From: Bradyrhizobium embrapense
Lineage (GTDB): Bacteria; Pseudomonadota; Alphaproteobacteria; Rhizobiales; Xanthobacteraceae
Assembly (NCBI RefSeq): GCF_001189235.2
Contig: NZ_LFIP02000001.1
Span: 62,001-126,000 of the forward strand
Reading direction: 5' to 3'
DNA: 64,000 nt
The notes under the pieces are model-generated. The model worked only from the letters and a program-made list of their open reading frames with translations. It did not search any database and was not told where the DNA came from. The translations under genes were made by a program, and so were the position numbers. This document shows positions 1 to 9,443 of this stretch, piece after piece (position 1 is the stretch's first letter; each line of letters opens with the position of its first letter).

Positions 1-171
1 CGTGAGATTGATCGTCTGCACCACGGTCCCGACGTTGTCGCCGGGCCGCGGGCGTTCTCGCGTATTCCCGCCTTCCATGTCGGTCGCGATCGGGTCCAGG
101 AACCGCTTCTGGATTTGGAATCCACTTTTTTGCGGCCGGCTGTTGACCCCGGGCCAAGACGGAAGGGCCAT
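1..171 (-). CDS. Minor tail protein candidate, N-terminal 57 residues (partial)
   Basis: An open frame begins at the ATG at 171 and runs off the left edge. The start is MALPSWPGVN. It follows the tape measure stop by 3 bp on the same strand, a position normally held by a minor tail or tail-tip protein. No domain is recognisable in this fragment, so the role is inferred from gene order alone. Confidence 0.6.
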   Translation of the reverse strand, partial: MALPSWPGVNSRPQKSGFQIQKRFLDPIATDMEGGNTRERPRPGDNVGTVVQTINLT

Positions 172-174
172 CGC

Positions 175-3100
175 TTAGCTCCCGAAACCGCGTTGACGTG
201 ACGTCATGGCCTGAGAGATCGGGCCATTGCGGGAAGCGTCGTCGACCATGAGACCGGTGACGGCGTTTTTGAACATGATATCGACCTGCGTGCCGTTATT
301 TGTCCGGCTGACGCTGGTCTGCGGATCGGATCCAGACGGCGCGTTGTAGATGTTCACCGTTACAGCACCGCCGCCGGCACTGTTGTCGTTTGCAGCACCC
401 AAGCCGCCGGCGGAGACGCCGAGGCGCCCGTCGCGGCCGCGGCGCAGCGGCATGACGGCCTCCTCGCCGGCCTCGCCCATGAGACCGGTGCCACCATTCG
501 CCATAGGGAACAGAGTCGGCCGTGTCACGACGCCACCGAGCCGGAACGGGATGATGTTGCCGCCGGCGAAGACGTTGCCGCGGGCGCTCGGCGCTACGGG
601 GCCAAACAGGTTGCTGCCGGCGGTGCCAGGCGAGCCGAAGGTGACGCCGGCGGACCCGAGGAGCGACCCGAAATCAGCGCCGCCACCCAGACCACCGAAC
701 GAGCTCTGCAGGCTCCGCATCAACGGCCCGACGACGAGCAGCTTGATGATCATTTCCTCGATCGCTCGGATCACCAGCTTCGAGGTGTCGGAGAACGCCT
801 GGCCGAAGCTCTTGGACCCGTCGATCGCATCGGTGATTCCGGTCACGAGGTCGCTCGAGATCGTCGAAGAACTCTGGCTGATTGCCGCGTTTGTGCGGAG
901 CGCTTGGGCCTCGACCGAGGCTAGCGCGGTCGCGACGTCCGGATAAACGGACTTCAACTGCTGCGCGATTTGAACGTCGTCGGGCGACAGCAGCGCGGTC
1001 TGGCGACCGAACCTAATGTCGTTCTGGATCTGCTTGAGCGCATTGGCCTGTGCCGCTGCACCGAGCGCCTTGGCCTGCGCTTCGATCGCGGCCTTGTCTT
1101 GGTCGGTCAGTTCTTTGTGGTTGCGGACGGCGTCGGTGAGAGCCGTCATCCGGGCCACGTACTCGGCCGCAGCACCCGCGGACATGCCGATCGTCGCGGT
1201 CTGGATCTTGGTCGCATCGGCCTGGGCCTTGATCTGCAGCGAGCCGTCGGCCTGCGCGCGGGCAAGGTCCAACTGATCCTTGATCTGCTTTGCCGTCAGG
1301 CCGGCGCCGGCTTCCTGTGCCCGCTGGAGCTCGAGCGTCTTCTGCCTGACGCTGTCAAGCACGCCGGCCGACTGACCGAGCGCGGACATGCGCGCCGATT
1401 GGACGCTGGAGGCAATATCCAACTGCAGGGCCGCCGTCGCCCGGCCGGTGTCCGTCGGTGATGCACCAATCTGGGCCGACTTGGCGCGGATCTGCTCAAG
1501 TCCGGCAGCCAGCCGTTCCGCCGGGCTTGCCGCGGCGCCGAGGAACTCGACGAGGGCGTTCTTCGGCAGGGCCGCCAGCGCAGCACTGGTCGCCGTGATC
1601 GAGCGCTGCAGTTGGTCCATCGACTGACCAACCTTGGCCAGCTTCTGGTCGACGTCCGGCGCCGCGGCGAGGTCTTGAAGCAGCTTCAGTTGGTTCTGGA
1701 GATCCTGCGTCTGGCCGATGATCGGCAGCGCGGTCCGAATGGCCTGCTGCTGGGCCAGCGACTGCTGCGCATTGCGCGCTTCCTCGACAGCGGTCTTCTG
1801 GCGCTGGAGCGCGGCGGTAACCTTGTCGATCTGCGCTTGGGCGGCAGCGACGGCAGCGGGGTCAGCGATGGCCCCCAGCATCCCGGTCTCCGGATTGACC
1901 GTCCGCCCGCCTGTCTTCTGCAGAAATTCGAGATTGCGCTGGGCCGCCTGCAACTGGGCGTCGAGCGTCTGCGCCGGATTCAAGACGTTGTAGATGCTCT
2001 TGCCAATCGAGTCCCAAGCGTTCGAAACGGTGTTGCCAAGCGCCGTCCATGCAGTCCGCGTCGTCGAGACGGTATTAGCGACGTCCAGCAGGCTTGATTT
2101 CACGCCCGCCGCGAGCACCACCTGCGCGGCGTAGGTCTTGTTCTGAGCGACAAGGTTCGTGATGTTTTGCTTCGTCGCGGCATCCAGGAAGCCGAGGCGC
2201 TGATTGAGATCTTCCGCGCCCTTCACCGGGTCGGCGAAGGCCTGCGCCAGCATCTTTGCCGCTTCCGTAGCGTCGACGCCGAAGATAGTCGAGATGTCCT
2301 TGCCCATCTGTACGATCGGCAGGATGTTGTCGTTGGCGATTTTGCCGGTCTCGGCCAGCGTCGCCGCAAATGATCGCGCCTCGGCGACCGAAAGCCCCGA
2401 CCGGGATGAACCGGCGTCCGCGATCGAGTTGATGCTGCCAGGAGTGGCGCCGCTCGCGCGGCCGGATCCAAGGACCGACCGGTTCACCTCCTGCTGCTTG
2501 TTCTGAAATGAGATCAGGGCTGCCACGCCAAGCCCGATTGCGCCGGCGATGCCGCCCCACACCAGACGGCCAACGCTGAGCAGGCTCAGAAACTTCGACC
2601 CAATCACGCTCGCGAAATCCAAAATGCTGGCCTTCGACGACTGGAAGATCTGGAAGACCTGCCCGCCCTGCTGCGCCAGGATCATGAAAGGCGACTGACC
2701 GAGCGCGAGGCCGGTGACGACGTCGTTCAGCTGATAGGACAGGTTGACGAGTTCGCCGGACGCGACACGGCCTGTGGTGCTGGCGTTCTTCAGCTGCTGT
2801 TGCACGTCGGTCAGCCGCTTCGCCAGCATGACCTGGGCCTGCTCATACTCGCCGGTCGAGATGTAACCGTCGGCGAGCAGCTTCTTGTATGTGACCATCT
2901 CGGCGCCGAGCCGCTGGAATTCCGTCTCGAGCGGCGCGATCTTCGAGCGCAGTTGCTCAGCCGCCGCGGTCATCTTCTGCTCGGCCGCGATTGCCTCGTC
3001 GAATTCCGCAGCCATGGCGGCGCCGGCGGCGTCGATCTCCATGAAAGCAGCGGCTGACGCCCTCGCCGATTTGGTGACCTGGTCGTAGCCGAACGCCTGC

Positions 3101-4002
3101 GCGATCGATTGCTGGGTGCTGGCAGCGAGATGCGCGGCTCGTGCCTGCTCGATCTGGTCGAGGCGCGCGACCTCTGCGGCAAGGGCTTCATAGGTCGCGC
3201 CCTGCGAGGTCGCCGAAGCGCCGCCACCACCCAGAGCCTCAGTTAGGCTGCGCTGGAAATTCGCACCGGCCTGCTCGGCACGCATCCGGGCGATGTCGTC
3301 CAACTGTCGCAGATTGGCATCGAAGACGCTGGCGGAGTCCTTCGCAGACTTCGCTGCACCGGCGATCATCAGCCGGTCGAGATCCGCGCCGAATGCCGCA
3401 CCGGTTTCCTGCGCCTTGGCCCGAGCGACCCCCTCGAGCCCGCCGTACTGCGCCAGGAAGGCGTCCGCACTATCCTTGGCCGACTTCGAATCGCCGCCGA
3501 TGCCGAACGTGGCATTGATATCGGCTTGTGACTTCTGCGCCGTCGCCAATTGCTCGATCGCTGTCGCGGCACGGGTCGCGACCTCGGCATGGATCGAATA
3601 TTCGTCGTTCAGCTGCCTGACGGCCGAGGTGATGGAGACCAAACCCTTCTCGGCTAGCGACGTGGCATCGGCGGTGAGCCCAAACTTCCGATAGGCCGCA
3701 TCCAGGAGCAGGTTGGCCCGGTCGAGACCCATGCCACGGTCAACGGCGTTGCCAATCCGGCGGATAATCGCCTCGAACTGCGCACCGGCGCCGTAGCCAT
3801 CCAGCAAGGCCTTGCTGACAGAGGCCATGCCGCCCGGGATCCGAGCCAGCGCCGCATCCTGCTGCGCCAAGGCCGCGTTCAGGGCCTTGTCGCTCGCGAT
3901 CATGCGATTGTCGGCGTCGACCTTCTGCTGGGCGCCACGGACATAGCCCGTGGCGTCGTAGTCAGAGGTGACTCGGAGAGACGACAGAGCTACTCCCGCC
4001 AT
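175..4002 (-). CDS. Tail tape measure protein
   Basis: This 1275-residue protein sets tail length and is the largest gene in the window. The N-terminal third is Ala/Gln-rich predicted helix. A membrane-type hydrophobic stretch lies around residues 470-500. The C-terminal part is Gly-rich and carries GEAGEEAVMPL, a signature of lambda-family tape measure C-termini. At about 0.15 nm per residue, a known rule for tape measures, the tail would be near 190 nm. The start overlaps the end of the frameshifted tail chaperone by 41 bp, the usual chaperone/tape-measure arrangement. Confidence 0.95.
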   Translation of the reverse strand: MAGVALSSLRVTSDYDATGYVRGAQQKVDADNRMIASDKALNAALAQQDAALARIPGGMASVSKALLDGYGAGAQFEAIIRRIGNAVDRGMGLDRANLLLDAAYRKFGLTADATSLAEKGLVSITSAVRQLNDEYSIHAEVATRAATAIEQLATAQKSQADINATFGIGGDSKSAKDSADAFLAQYGGLEGVARAKAQETGAAFGADLDRLMIAGAAKSAKDSASVFDANLRQLDDIARMRAEQAGANFQRSLTEALGGGGASATSQGATYEALAAEVARLDQIEQARAAHLAASTQQSIAQAFGYDQVTKSARASAAAFMEIDAAGAAMAAEFDEAIAAEQKMTAAAEQLRSKIAPLETEFQRLGAEMVTYKKLLADGYISTGEYEQAQVMLAKRLTDVQQQLKNASTTGRVASGELVNLSYQLNDVVTGLALGQSPFMILAQQGGQVFQIFQSSKASILDFASVIGSKFLSLLSVGRLVWGGIAGAIGLGVAALISFQNKQQEVNRSVLGSGRASGATPGSINSIADAGSSRSGLSVAEARSFAATLAETGKIANDNILPIVQMGKDISTIFGVDATEAAKMLAQAFADPVKGAEDLNQRLGFLDAATKQNITNLVAQNKTYAAQVVLAAGVKSSLLDVANTVSTTRTAWTALGNTVSNAWDSIGKSIYNVLNPAQTLDAQLQAAQRNLEFLQKTGGRTVNPETGMLGAIADPAAVAAAQAQIDKVTAALQRQKTAVEEARNAQQSLAQQQAIRTALPIIGQTQDLQNQLKLLQDLAAAPDVDQKLAKVGQSMDQLQRSITATSAALAALPKNALVEFLGAAASPAERLAAGLEQIRAKSAQIGASPTDTGRATAALQLDIASSVQSARMSALGQSAGVLDSVRQKTLELQRAQEAGAGLTAKQIKDQLDLARAQADGSLQIKAQADATKIQTATIGMSAGAAAEYVARMTALTDAVRNHKELTDQDKAAIEAQAKALGAAAQANALKQIQNDIRFGRQTALLSPDDVQIAQQLKSVYPDVATALASVEAQALRTNAAISQSSSTISSDLVTGITDAIDGSKSFGQAFSDTSKLVIRAIEEMIIKLLVVGPLMRSLQSSFGGLGGGADFGSLLGSAGVTFGSPGTAGSNLFGPVAPSARGNVFAGGNIIPFRLGGVVTRPTLFPMANGGTGLMGEAGEEAVMPLRRGRDGRLGVSAGGLGAANDNSAGGGAVTVNIYNAPSGSDPQTSVSRTNNGTQVDIMFKNAVTGLMVDDASRNGPISQAMTSRQRGFGS

Positions 4003-4396
4003 GATATCCCCCCTCCGTCATCCGCTTGCGGTTGTCTTCCGCCTCCCTCTCCTTCCGTGCTTCACGCGCGACGTGCTCGAGGTATTCCTCGTCCAAGCCG
4101 CCGACGAGCGCCAAGAACGTCTCGAACTCGACGCCACAGATACCGTAGCGCCGCGCATAAGCATCGATTGAGAGGAAGGTGATGGGCGACTCTCCGCCCA
4201 TGGCGCCGTATTGGCGATCGAACCGAAGCGCGTGCCAGGCTCGCCAGTACGTTTCGGCCCAGAATGGAAGCGAAGCTTCATCCGGGCGCTCGGCCTGCGC
4301 CGCAAACTCTGCGGCGTCAGGGTCTTCTTCGGCGAGCTCGGCGAGCCAATCGTCCGTGCCCTTCTGCTCGAGCTCGTAGCGAAGGGCCGCCCTCAG
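3962..4396 (-). CDS. Tail assembly chaperone, -1 frameshift extension (lambda GT-like)
   Basis: The frame is open without a stop from the slippery site at 4396 down to TAG at 3962, giving 144 residues in the -1 frame of the upstream chaperone. An ATG at 4201 allows a 79-residue product, but codons continue upstream of it (LRAALRYELEQKGTDD and on). The likely product is therefore a 292-residue fusion with the 4393-4839 protein. By analogy with lambda gpG/gpGT, the fusion would bind the tape measure during tail assembly. The 3' end overlaps the tape measure start. That the fusion is made is inferred from the slippery site and gene order. Confidence 0.85.
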   Translation of the reverse strand: MRAALRYELEQKGTDDWLAELAEEDPDAAEFAAQAERPDEASLPFWAETYWRAWHALRFDRQYGAMGGESPITFLSIDAYARRYGICGVEFETFLALVGGLDEEYLEHVAREARKEREAEDNRKRMTEGGYHGGSSSVVSPSHL

Positions 4397-4839
4397 TTTT
4401 TTACTTTGGCCGCGACGAACTCGGCCTCATCACGACCGACCCGCATTGCGGCGGCATAGATCGAGCCTCGGATATAGCGGTACTCCGGATCGGTCAGGAT
4501 CTCGGTCGCCTTCTCCTTCGAGAACAAGATGTCCTGCTCGTCATCATCGACCAAGCCGTCCCAGCCGAGAAGCAAGTGCTCCACGGCAAGTTCGCCATAG
4601 GCGTCGGCGAGGATCTCATCCGGAACGCTGTCACCGTGCTTGCGGGCCAGCTTGGCGGCGATCGCATCGCGAGCGATCCTGAACGGTGCGTAGTTCGTCG
4701 ACCGGACGAACCACTTGATTGCACCGCCGGCGTCAATATCAAGAGCCGGTATCCAGTCGCCTTCGCGCTCCTTCTGGCTGTCGGCCCTCATTGAGGACAG
4801 TTTCAACTTACGCACGGTCTTTTCGGGGGTTTCAGTCAT
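4393..4839 (-). CDS. Tail assembly chaperone (lambda gpG-like)
   Basis: A 148-residue acidic cytosolic protein starting MTETPEKTVRKLKL. Its position upstream of the tape measure and the frameshift heptamer at its 3' end identify it as the abundant first tail chaperone. The gene ends with TGA at 4393-4395, immediately after the slippery AAA AAC codons. Sequence similarity alone would be weak; the call rests on architecture. Confidence 0.88.
   Translation of the reverse strand: MTETPEKTVRKLKLSSMRADSQKEREGDWIPALDIDAGGAIKWFVRSTNYAPFRIARDAIAAKLARKHGDSVPDEILADAYGELAVEHLLLGWDGLVDDDEQDILFSKEKATEILTDPEYRYIRGSIYAAAMRVGRDEAEFVAAKVKN
4396..4402 (-). other. Programmed -1 ribosomal frameshift site A AAA AAC
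   Basis: On the minus strand the last codons of the first chaperone read GTA AAA AAC TGA. They contain the canonical heptamer A AAA AAC in the correct phase directly before the stop. Slipping back one base continues as CTG AGG GCG GCC into a 144-codon open frame. Tail chaperone pairs of long-tailed phages commonly use exactly this mechanism. Confidence 0.88.
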
Positions 4840-5009
4840 GGTTTGGTGTCACCTTGGAGAAACAAGGGAACCTGGCTGGCGCCAGGGGTGAGACCGCACT
4901 TCACGAGGACACCAATCCTCTACCGGCATCAACCGGTCCTGAAGGCGGAGAAAGATGGAGATAGGGTGAGCGAAATGTCCGGCGCGATCGGCGCAGCCGC
5001 AACACTTCG

Positions 5010-6242
5010 TTATTGAAGCTGCGGAGGCGTCGGAGGCGCCGACGGAGTGTTCCGATACGAGTTATACTGCGACAGCGTCACCGAGAAGGCGATGCCGCCC
5101 GGATTGTTCGGACCCGTGATCAGCAGCCGCGCATCAGTCACTGACGACGTGATGGCGAAATTGAACTGGGCTCGCCCGGCGGTGGCCGGCAACGGCTGGA
5201 TCGTACTGATGGGCGAGGTGCCCGATATGACAGTCCAAACGCAAGGATTTCCAGCGGTGCAGCCTGTCTCTGCCGATATATCGGCGGAAGCCCAATAGGT
5301 GTCGCCACTGTTCAACGTTCCGATCGGGACGCCGCCGCCTAGCGGATAGGCGGAAGCCGAGATCGTTATCGACCCGGCGCTATTCCATACCGCACTGCCA
5401 CCGAACGCCGGATCGCCGACGAAGCCGGATGCATTGGTCGGGAAGGTCGTCTCGAGCACGGTGTTGAGCGTCGGAAACGGATAGCTGGTTGTCGCCTCTA
5501 CAGTGCAGCGATTGATCTGCAGGAGATTGTCGAGGAATTCAGAAAATACCCAAGACCCGGCATATGTCGCCAGCTGCGGATCGTGCACGGTCTGACTGCC
5601 GAGCACGGCGCCGGTCGCCGCGTTGCGCATTACCATGGAGGCGTTTGTGCCCCCATCGTAATTCAGCTCACTCTGGTATTGAACGCCTGACACCAGTGTG
5701 TAGTTGGCGGAAACCCACCACGCGGGCAGAGTGAAGTTTGCGCCATTCACGCCGAGACGCAGGAGGAAGAACGTTGCGTCACTCTCGCCGTGCAGATAGG
5801 GCAGCGTTCCGGTGGTGTCGTTGGTGAACGCATAGGTTGGCGGCGTGTTCACCGTGCCGGATGGATAATTCCACAGGCACGACATCCGACGCGGCACTTG
5901 CCCGAACTTCTGAAATGCGTACAGGACTTGGCTCCCGACCGGCAGCGTCATCCGGCCGCCGCCCGCGATGCCGTTCGCCGCGCCAGTGCCGCTGGCCTGA
6001 TACGCCGGCCCCTTCGGCGGGATGCGACCATTCAGCGATGTCGTCTTGCCTGTGTAGTCGTCATAGCCGAGATATTTCGAGAACGGAGCCGGCTTGCCGA
6101 GCAGCGATGTCTGCCGGCTTTGATCGAAGGCGTGAGCTTCGGTCACATGTTGCAGGAAATTGATGAAGACTGCGATGAAGGCGATCAGCGCGAGGATCGG
6201 AACAGTCCAACTCAACCACCGGGGGATGGGACGGTTATGCAT
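5010..6242 (-). CDS. Membrane-anchored protein of the tail cluster, unknown function
   Basis: A 410-residue protein with one hydrophobic segment at about residues 13-32 preceded by Arg and His, so N-in with a large extracytoplasmic part. The remainder is Gly/Ser/Thr/Asn-rich and beta-like, with paired Cys (for example ETGCTAGNPC). The start overlaps the previous stop by one base (TGATG), so it is coupled to the signal-peptide protein upstream. It could be a virion fibre-like or a cell-envelope protein made late. No family is recognised. Confidence 0.75.
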   Translation of the reverse strand: MHNRPIPRWLSWTVPILALIAFIAVFINFLQHVTEAHAFDQSRQTSLLGKPAPFSKYLGYDDYTGKTTSLNGRIPPKGPAYQASGTGAANGIAGGGRMTLPVGSQVLYAFQKFGQVPRRMSCLWNYPSGTVNTPPTYAFTNDTTGTLPYLHGESDATFFLLRLGVNGANFTLPAWWVSANYTLVSGVQYQSELNYDGGTNASMVMRNAATGAVLGSQTVHDPQLATYAGSWVFSEFLDNLLQINRCTVEATTSYPFPTLNTVLETTFPTNASGFVGDPAFGGSAVWNSAGSITISASAYPLGGGVPIGTLNSGDTYWASADISAETGCTAGNPCVWTVISGTSPISTIQPLPATAGRAQFNFAITSSVTDARLLITGPNNPGGIAFSVTLSQYNSYRNTPSAPPTPPQLQ

Positions 6243-7294
6243 CAGTTGAGCCCCACCGTCGCGATACCGACGCGCAGCACCTCCCCGCTTACCGGCACAT
6301 ACGGGTTGGTCACCTCAACCATGCCGATGATGTTCTGCGTGCCCGACGTACATTGCGCCTGATACGGTGCCCCGGACAGGCTCACGCCGCTGTTGGAGCC
6401 GGACGATTGATTGCTGCCGAGCGTGAACGGGGTGCCGTTGAAACTACCTGTCAGGTTGGCGAAGTCGGCTGACGTGATGTTGAAGGCCGCATTGTCGTTC
6501 ACATTCGTGCCAGGCGTCGCCGAGAACAACCACAACACGCCACTCAGCTTCAGCGTCGGGTTGGCGCTCGACCAGATGTCGGTACGCGTGATCAGAACCT
6601 GGCCACCGTTCACGCGGCAGACACCGCTGAGCGTGAAGAAGTTCGTCGCGCCCGAGGTCGCATTATTCCAGCCGGTGTTGACCGTGTATGTGGTCGTGTT
6701 GGCTGGCCGGGTAATCGAGGCCGTCGCGTATGCCGCGAACCCGGCGCCGATAGCGTTGCCCGACGCATCAACGTTCTGGGTCTTCTGGGTACCGTTTGTC
6801 TGGTTCGCCGCGGTGGCTGCTCCAGATGGTAGGTTGACGGTCAGCGTTCCGGCCAGGAGCGCGCGGACCGCCTCGAGCTTGACTCCCTGATAGCGGTTGA
6901 TCGCCATCAGGCTGGCTGCGCTGGAGCCGTCCCAGGTCGAATTGGCCTGCGCGCCGATGGAGGTATCGATGTTGCCGACAGACGTGTTGCCGGTTGCCTG
7001 GTTTGCTGCGGTTGCGGCTCCGTTCAACGTGCCAAGATTGAAAGTCGGCGTCGATGCAAAGCCGGGCAGCAGGACGCCCGTTCCGAACTGAAACGAGAGC
7101 GGATTGGCCGCCGTACCAACCGCGGTGCCGGCACTATCCGTCAAGTAATGCGGGACGATGCACACCACGCTCGTGCAGTCGCCGCTGCTCTTGAATGTGA
7201 GCGTCGCGCCATCCTTATTTTTGCTGGTGAAGTCAGCACAAGCGGGACCGACCAGTGCAGCAATCAGGGCAAGAGCGAGCGATATCCTGCGCAT
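6242..7294 (-). CDS. Exported Gly/Ala/Thr-rich protein of the tail cluster
   Basis: A 350-residue protein with a clear N-terminal signal peptide (MRRISLALALIAALVGPACA, cleavage near residue 20). Short imperfect repeats of the type GAATAANQTxGN occur around residues 90-115 and 155-180, typical of beta-helical or fibre-like surface proteins. It contains paired Cys near the N-terminus. A Sec signal in a phage structural operon is unusual; it may alter the host surface or be a late envelope protein. Function unknown. Confidence 0.78.
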   Translation of the reverse strand: MRRISLALALIAALVGPACADFTSKNKDGATLTFKSSGDCTSVVCIVPHYLTDSAGTAVGTAANPLSFQFGTGVLLPGFASTPTFNLGTLNGAATAANQATGNTSVGNIDTSIGAQANSTWDGSSAASLMAINRYQGVKLEAVRALLAGTLTVNLPSGAATAANQTNGTQKTQNVDASGNAIGAGFAAYATASITRPANTTTYTVNTGWNNATSGATNFFTLSGVCRVNGGQVLITRTDIWSSANPTLKLSGVLWLFSATPGTNVNDNAAFNITSADFANLTGSFNGTPFTLGSNQSSGSNSGVSLSGAPYQAQCTSGTQNIIGMVEVTNPYVPVSGEVLRVGIATVGLN

Positions 7295-7303
7295 AGCGGC
7301 TCC

Positions 7304-7534
7304 TTAGAAAAGGGCTGAAAAAATCGAGGTCTGGCAGCTGTCAGAGAAGTCGATCTGGCCCTGACCGGTGCAGCCGACCGGCTGGACACCTCCGGACTGC
7401 TTCTTCATAACGGCGCGGCCCATCTTCCCGACGCTGACGCCATACTTGCCGACACCGAGAGCCTGCACGTCGGTGCCCAAAAAGGCGGAGGCGAGCAGAG
7501 CGGCCACCGCAAACGCGGCGATAGCGCGCTTCAT
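7304..7534 (-). CDS. Small exported protein, 76 residues
   Basis: The start chosen is the ATG at 7534, which overlaps the previous stop in ATGA. A longer in-frame extension exists but is antisense-like. The product begins MKRAIAAFAVAALLASAFLG, a signal peptide with likely cleavage after VQA or earlier, and leaves about 50 residues with two Cys. It is coupled to the exported protein upstream. Function unknown. Confidence 0.7.
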   Translation of the reverse strand: MKRAIAAFAVAALLASAFLGTDVQALGVGKYGVSVGKMGRAVMKKQSGGVQPVGCTGQGQIDFSDSCQTSIFSALF

Positions 7535-7902
7535 GGATTGGCCACGATCGAGATGATCTGGCCGGCCTTCACTCCGAAATATTCCGGGGCATCCGGTCCC
7601 AGCGGAGTGTTCGCAGTCGTTGCAGCGGTCGATCCCGCGGGACCAATGGACACCGCGCACCTGGTGTCGCAATTGACGCGGATATAGGTCGTCCCGACTG
7701 AGAACGCCGCCGACTCGGCATGACCGCCCGAGAAGTCAATCAGAGGCTGCTCCACCGCAGGAGGCATCGCCGCAATCTGCAATCGAACGTTCATTGCGGC
7801 TGCGCCGGCCTCGGTAAACTCGGCGATATGTGCCTTCGCCGCGAATGCCGGGCTTCCGCCCAGCAAAACGGTAGCCGCGATCAGCGCCATGACCCTGTTC
7901 AT
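7531..7902 (-). CDS. Small exported protein, 123 residues
   Basis: Begins MNRVMALIAATVLLGGSPAFA, a textbook Sec signal peptide cleaved after AFA. The mature part is about 100 residues with one Cys pair (NCDTRC) and is probably beta-rich. It is first in a run of four secreted or membrane proteins (5010-7902) between the tail tube and the tail chaperones. Function unknown. Confidence 0.75.
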   Translation of the reverse strand: MNRVMALIAATVLLGGSPAFAAKAHIAEFTEAGAAAMNVRLQIAAMPPAVEQPLIDFSGGHAESAAFSVGTTYIRVNCDTRCAVSIGPAGSTAATTANTPLGPDAPEYFGVKAGQIISIVANP

Positions 7903-7950
7903 GTCGTTTAGCCTCGTTTTCGCGATGTGGGAGAGCGGCGGATCAGGCGC

Positions 7951-9432
7951 TTATTCGACATACTCGAGCCGATCGAGGAGTACGTGCGCATTGGTCACGA
8001 CGTCCTGCGAGGCCTGGTAATCGAAGTCCGCCATGACGTCCGTATTCTTGGCAGTGGCCTGCGGGTTGCCGCCGCCGCGGTACACGGCGCGCGGCACCTG
8101 GAAGATCAGGGCTTGGCCGTTCTTCGAGATGCGCGAATTGATCGGCCGCGGCGTGCCGTTGTAGAAGGCCTGCACCTCGGTCGCGCTGCCGAAGTACGTC
8201 GTGACCTTGCCGGTCACGGTGCACTCACCGTCGTTGATCGCCACCGGAGCGTCGGAGTCGACAGCGTCCAGCGTCCGGAGGTTGTTGTTGATCTGGATCG
8301 AGAAGCCCTTCGCCCAGTTCGGCGCGCCCAACTGCAGCTGGTTGACGCCCAGGCGCCCCACGTTGGCGTTTGCGGCCATGACGACGCCCGTGGTGACGGG
8401 ATCCGGGCTGGCGTCCAAAGGCACCGTCCCGATGCTGCCGCCGAGACCCGTGAACGTTGCCTGCCACTTCAACTTGTCGCCGCTCTGCATGTCGACATTG
8501 AAGGTGTTGGCCTGCATGCCGATGTTCACGATGTAGGACGGCACCGGCTGGCCGAGGAAGCCGCGCTCGATCGTCACGGAGTTCGGCAGGACGCCGTTCT
8601 TGATCTGGTCGCCAAAGAAGGCCCAGATCGTCTTGCCCGTGCCGGCATCGGCTGCCCAGCCCGACGGCAGATTGTCCAGCGTCAGCTTCTGAGCCGCGAT
8701 CGCGGTGACGCGCGCATATGCGGCCGCTCGCGCCTTCGCCCCGGCAGTGACCAGGAACGCAAACTGGGTGATATCGGCACCGCCGCCGACCTTGATCCAC
8801 TGACCGACGACAAGCCCGAGGGTGGTGAAGTCGAGCGCGGTCGAACCGAGACCGTCAACCAAGGCCGTGATGTCGCCCGCAACGCCGGCAAAGCCAACGA
8901 CCTTCAACTTGGCGGTGCCGGGAGGTGCTGCTTCCGCCACCAGGCCGGCCGCGCCGACGATTGTGGTTCCGGTTGAGGCAGACGCTCGGAAGACCTGGTT
9001 GTTGGCTGCCTGGCCGAAGCCGCTCGCGCGCACCAGCATGCCCACCTTCACCGCGGCGCCGCCCGACGCCACGGCATAGGTCGAGGCGGTCGTGCCAGCA
9101 TCGGTGATGATGCTGTCGGCGACGCCATCGTTGAAGAACTGCGGGGTGTTCACCCAGACGCTCTCGAAGGCCGACATCAGGATCTCGGACAGCGGCGAGC
9201 CGTCGTCCGGATACGAGATTTCACCGTTCAGCCCGCCCGACGATGCCTGGTTCGTCTTGATTGGGTCACCGAGCATGCGGTCGTCTCGGATTTCCTCCGA
9301 GTCCACATACGTCGGACCATACTGGAGCGACTCGCCGGTCATTCTGACCTTGCGCATGCGAGGCGTCGTCGGGGTTACTCCCGGCGTGGTCTCCCGAACG
9401 AGCGTTACTTGCGTGCGGTTGGCTGAGGTCAC
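7951..9432 (-). CDS. Major tail tube protein
   Basis: A 493-residue protein starting at a GTG (9432) with GGGAG six bases upstream. The N-terminus (TLVRETTPGVTPTTPRMRKV, GLNGEISYPDD) matches the layout of phage tail tube proteins of the lambda gpV/TTP type, which begin by describing an input 'E-x-T-x-G-x-T' segment. The large middle insertion (about residues 130-290, Gly/Ala-rich) may be a surface domain. Its place between connectors and tail chaperones fits. Confidence 0.85.
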   Translation of the reverse strand: MTSANRTQVTLVRETTPGVTPTTPRMRKVRMTGESLQYGPTYVDSEEIRDDRMLGDPIKTNQASSGGLNGEISYPDDGSPLSEILMSAFESVWVNTPQFFNDGVADSIITDAGTTASTYAVASGGAAVKVGMLVRASGFGQAANNQVFRASASTGTTIVGAAGLVAEAAPPGTAKLKVVGFAGVAGDITALVDGLGSTALDFTTLGLVVGQWIKVGGGADITQFAFLVTAGAKARAAAYARVTAIAAQKLTLDNLPSGWAADAGTGKTIWAFFGDQIKNGVLPNSVTIERGFLGQPVPSYIVNIGMQANTFNVDMQSGDKLKWQATFTGLGGSIGTVPLDASPDPVTTGVVMAANANVGRLGVNQLQLGAPNWAKGFSIQINNNLRTLDAVDSDAPVAINDGECTVTGKVTTYFGSATEVQAFYNGTPRPINSRISKNGQALIFQVPRAVYRGGGNPQATAKNTDVMADFDYQASQDVVTNAHVLLDRLEYVE

Positions 9433-9443
9433 GGCTTTCTCCC

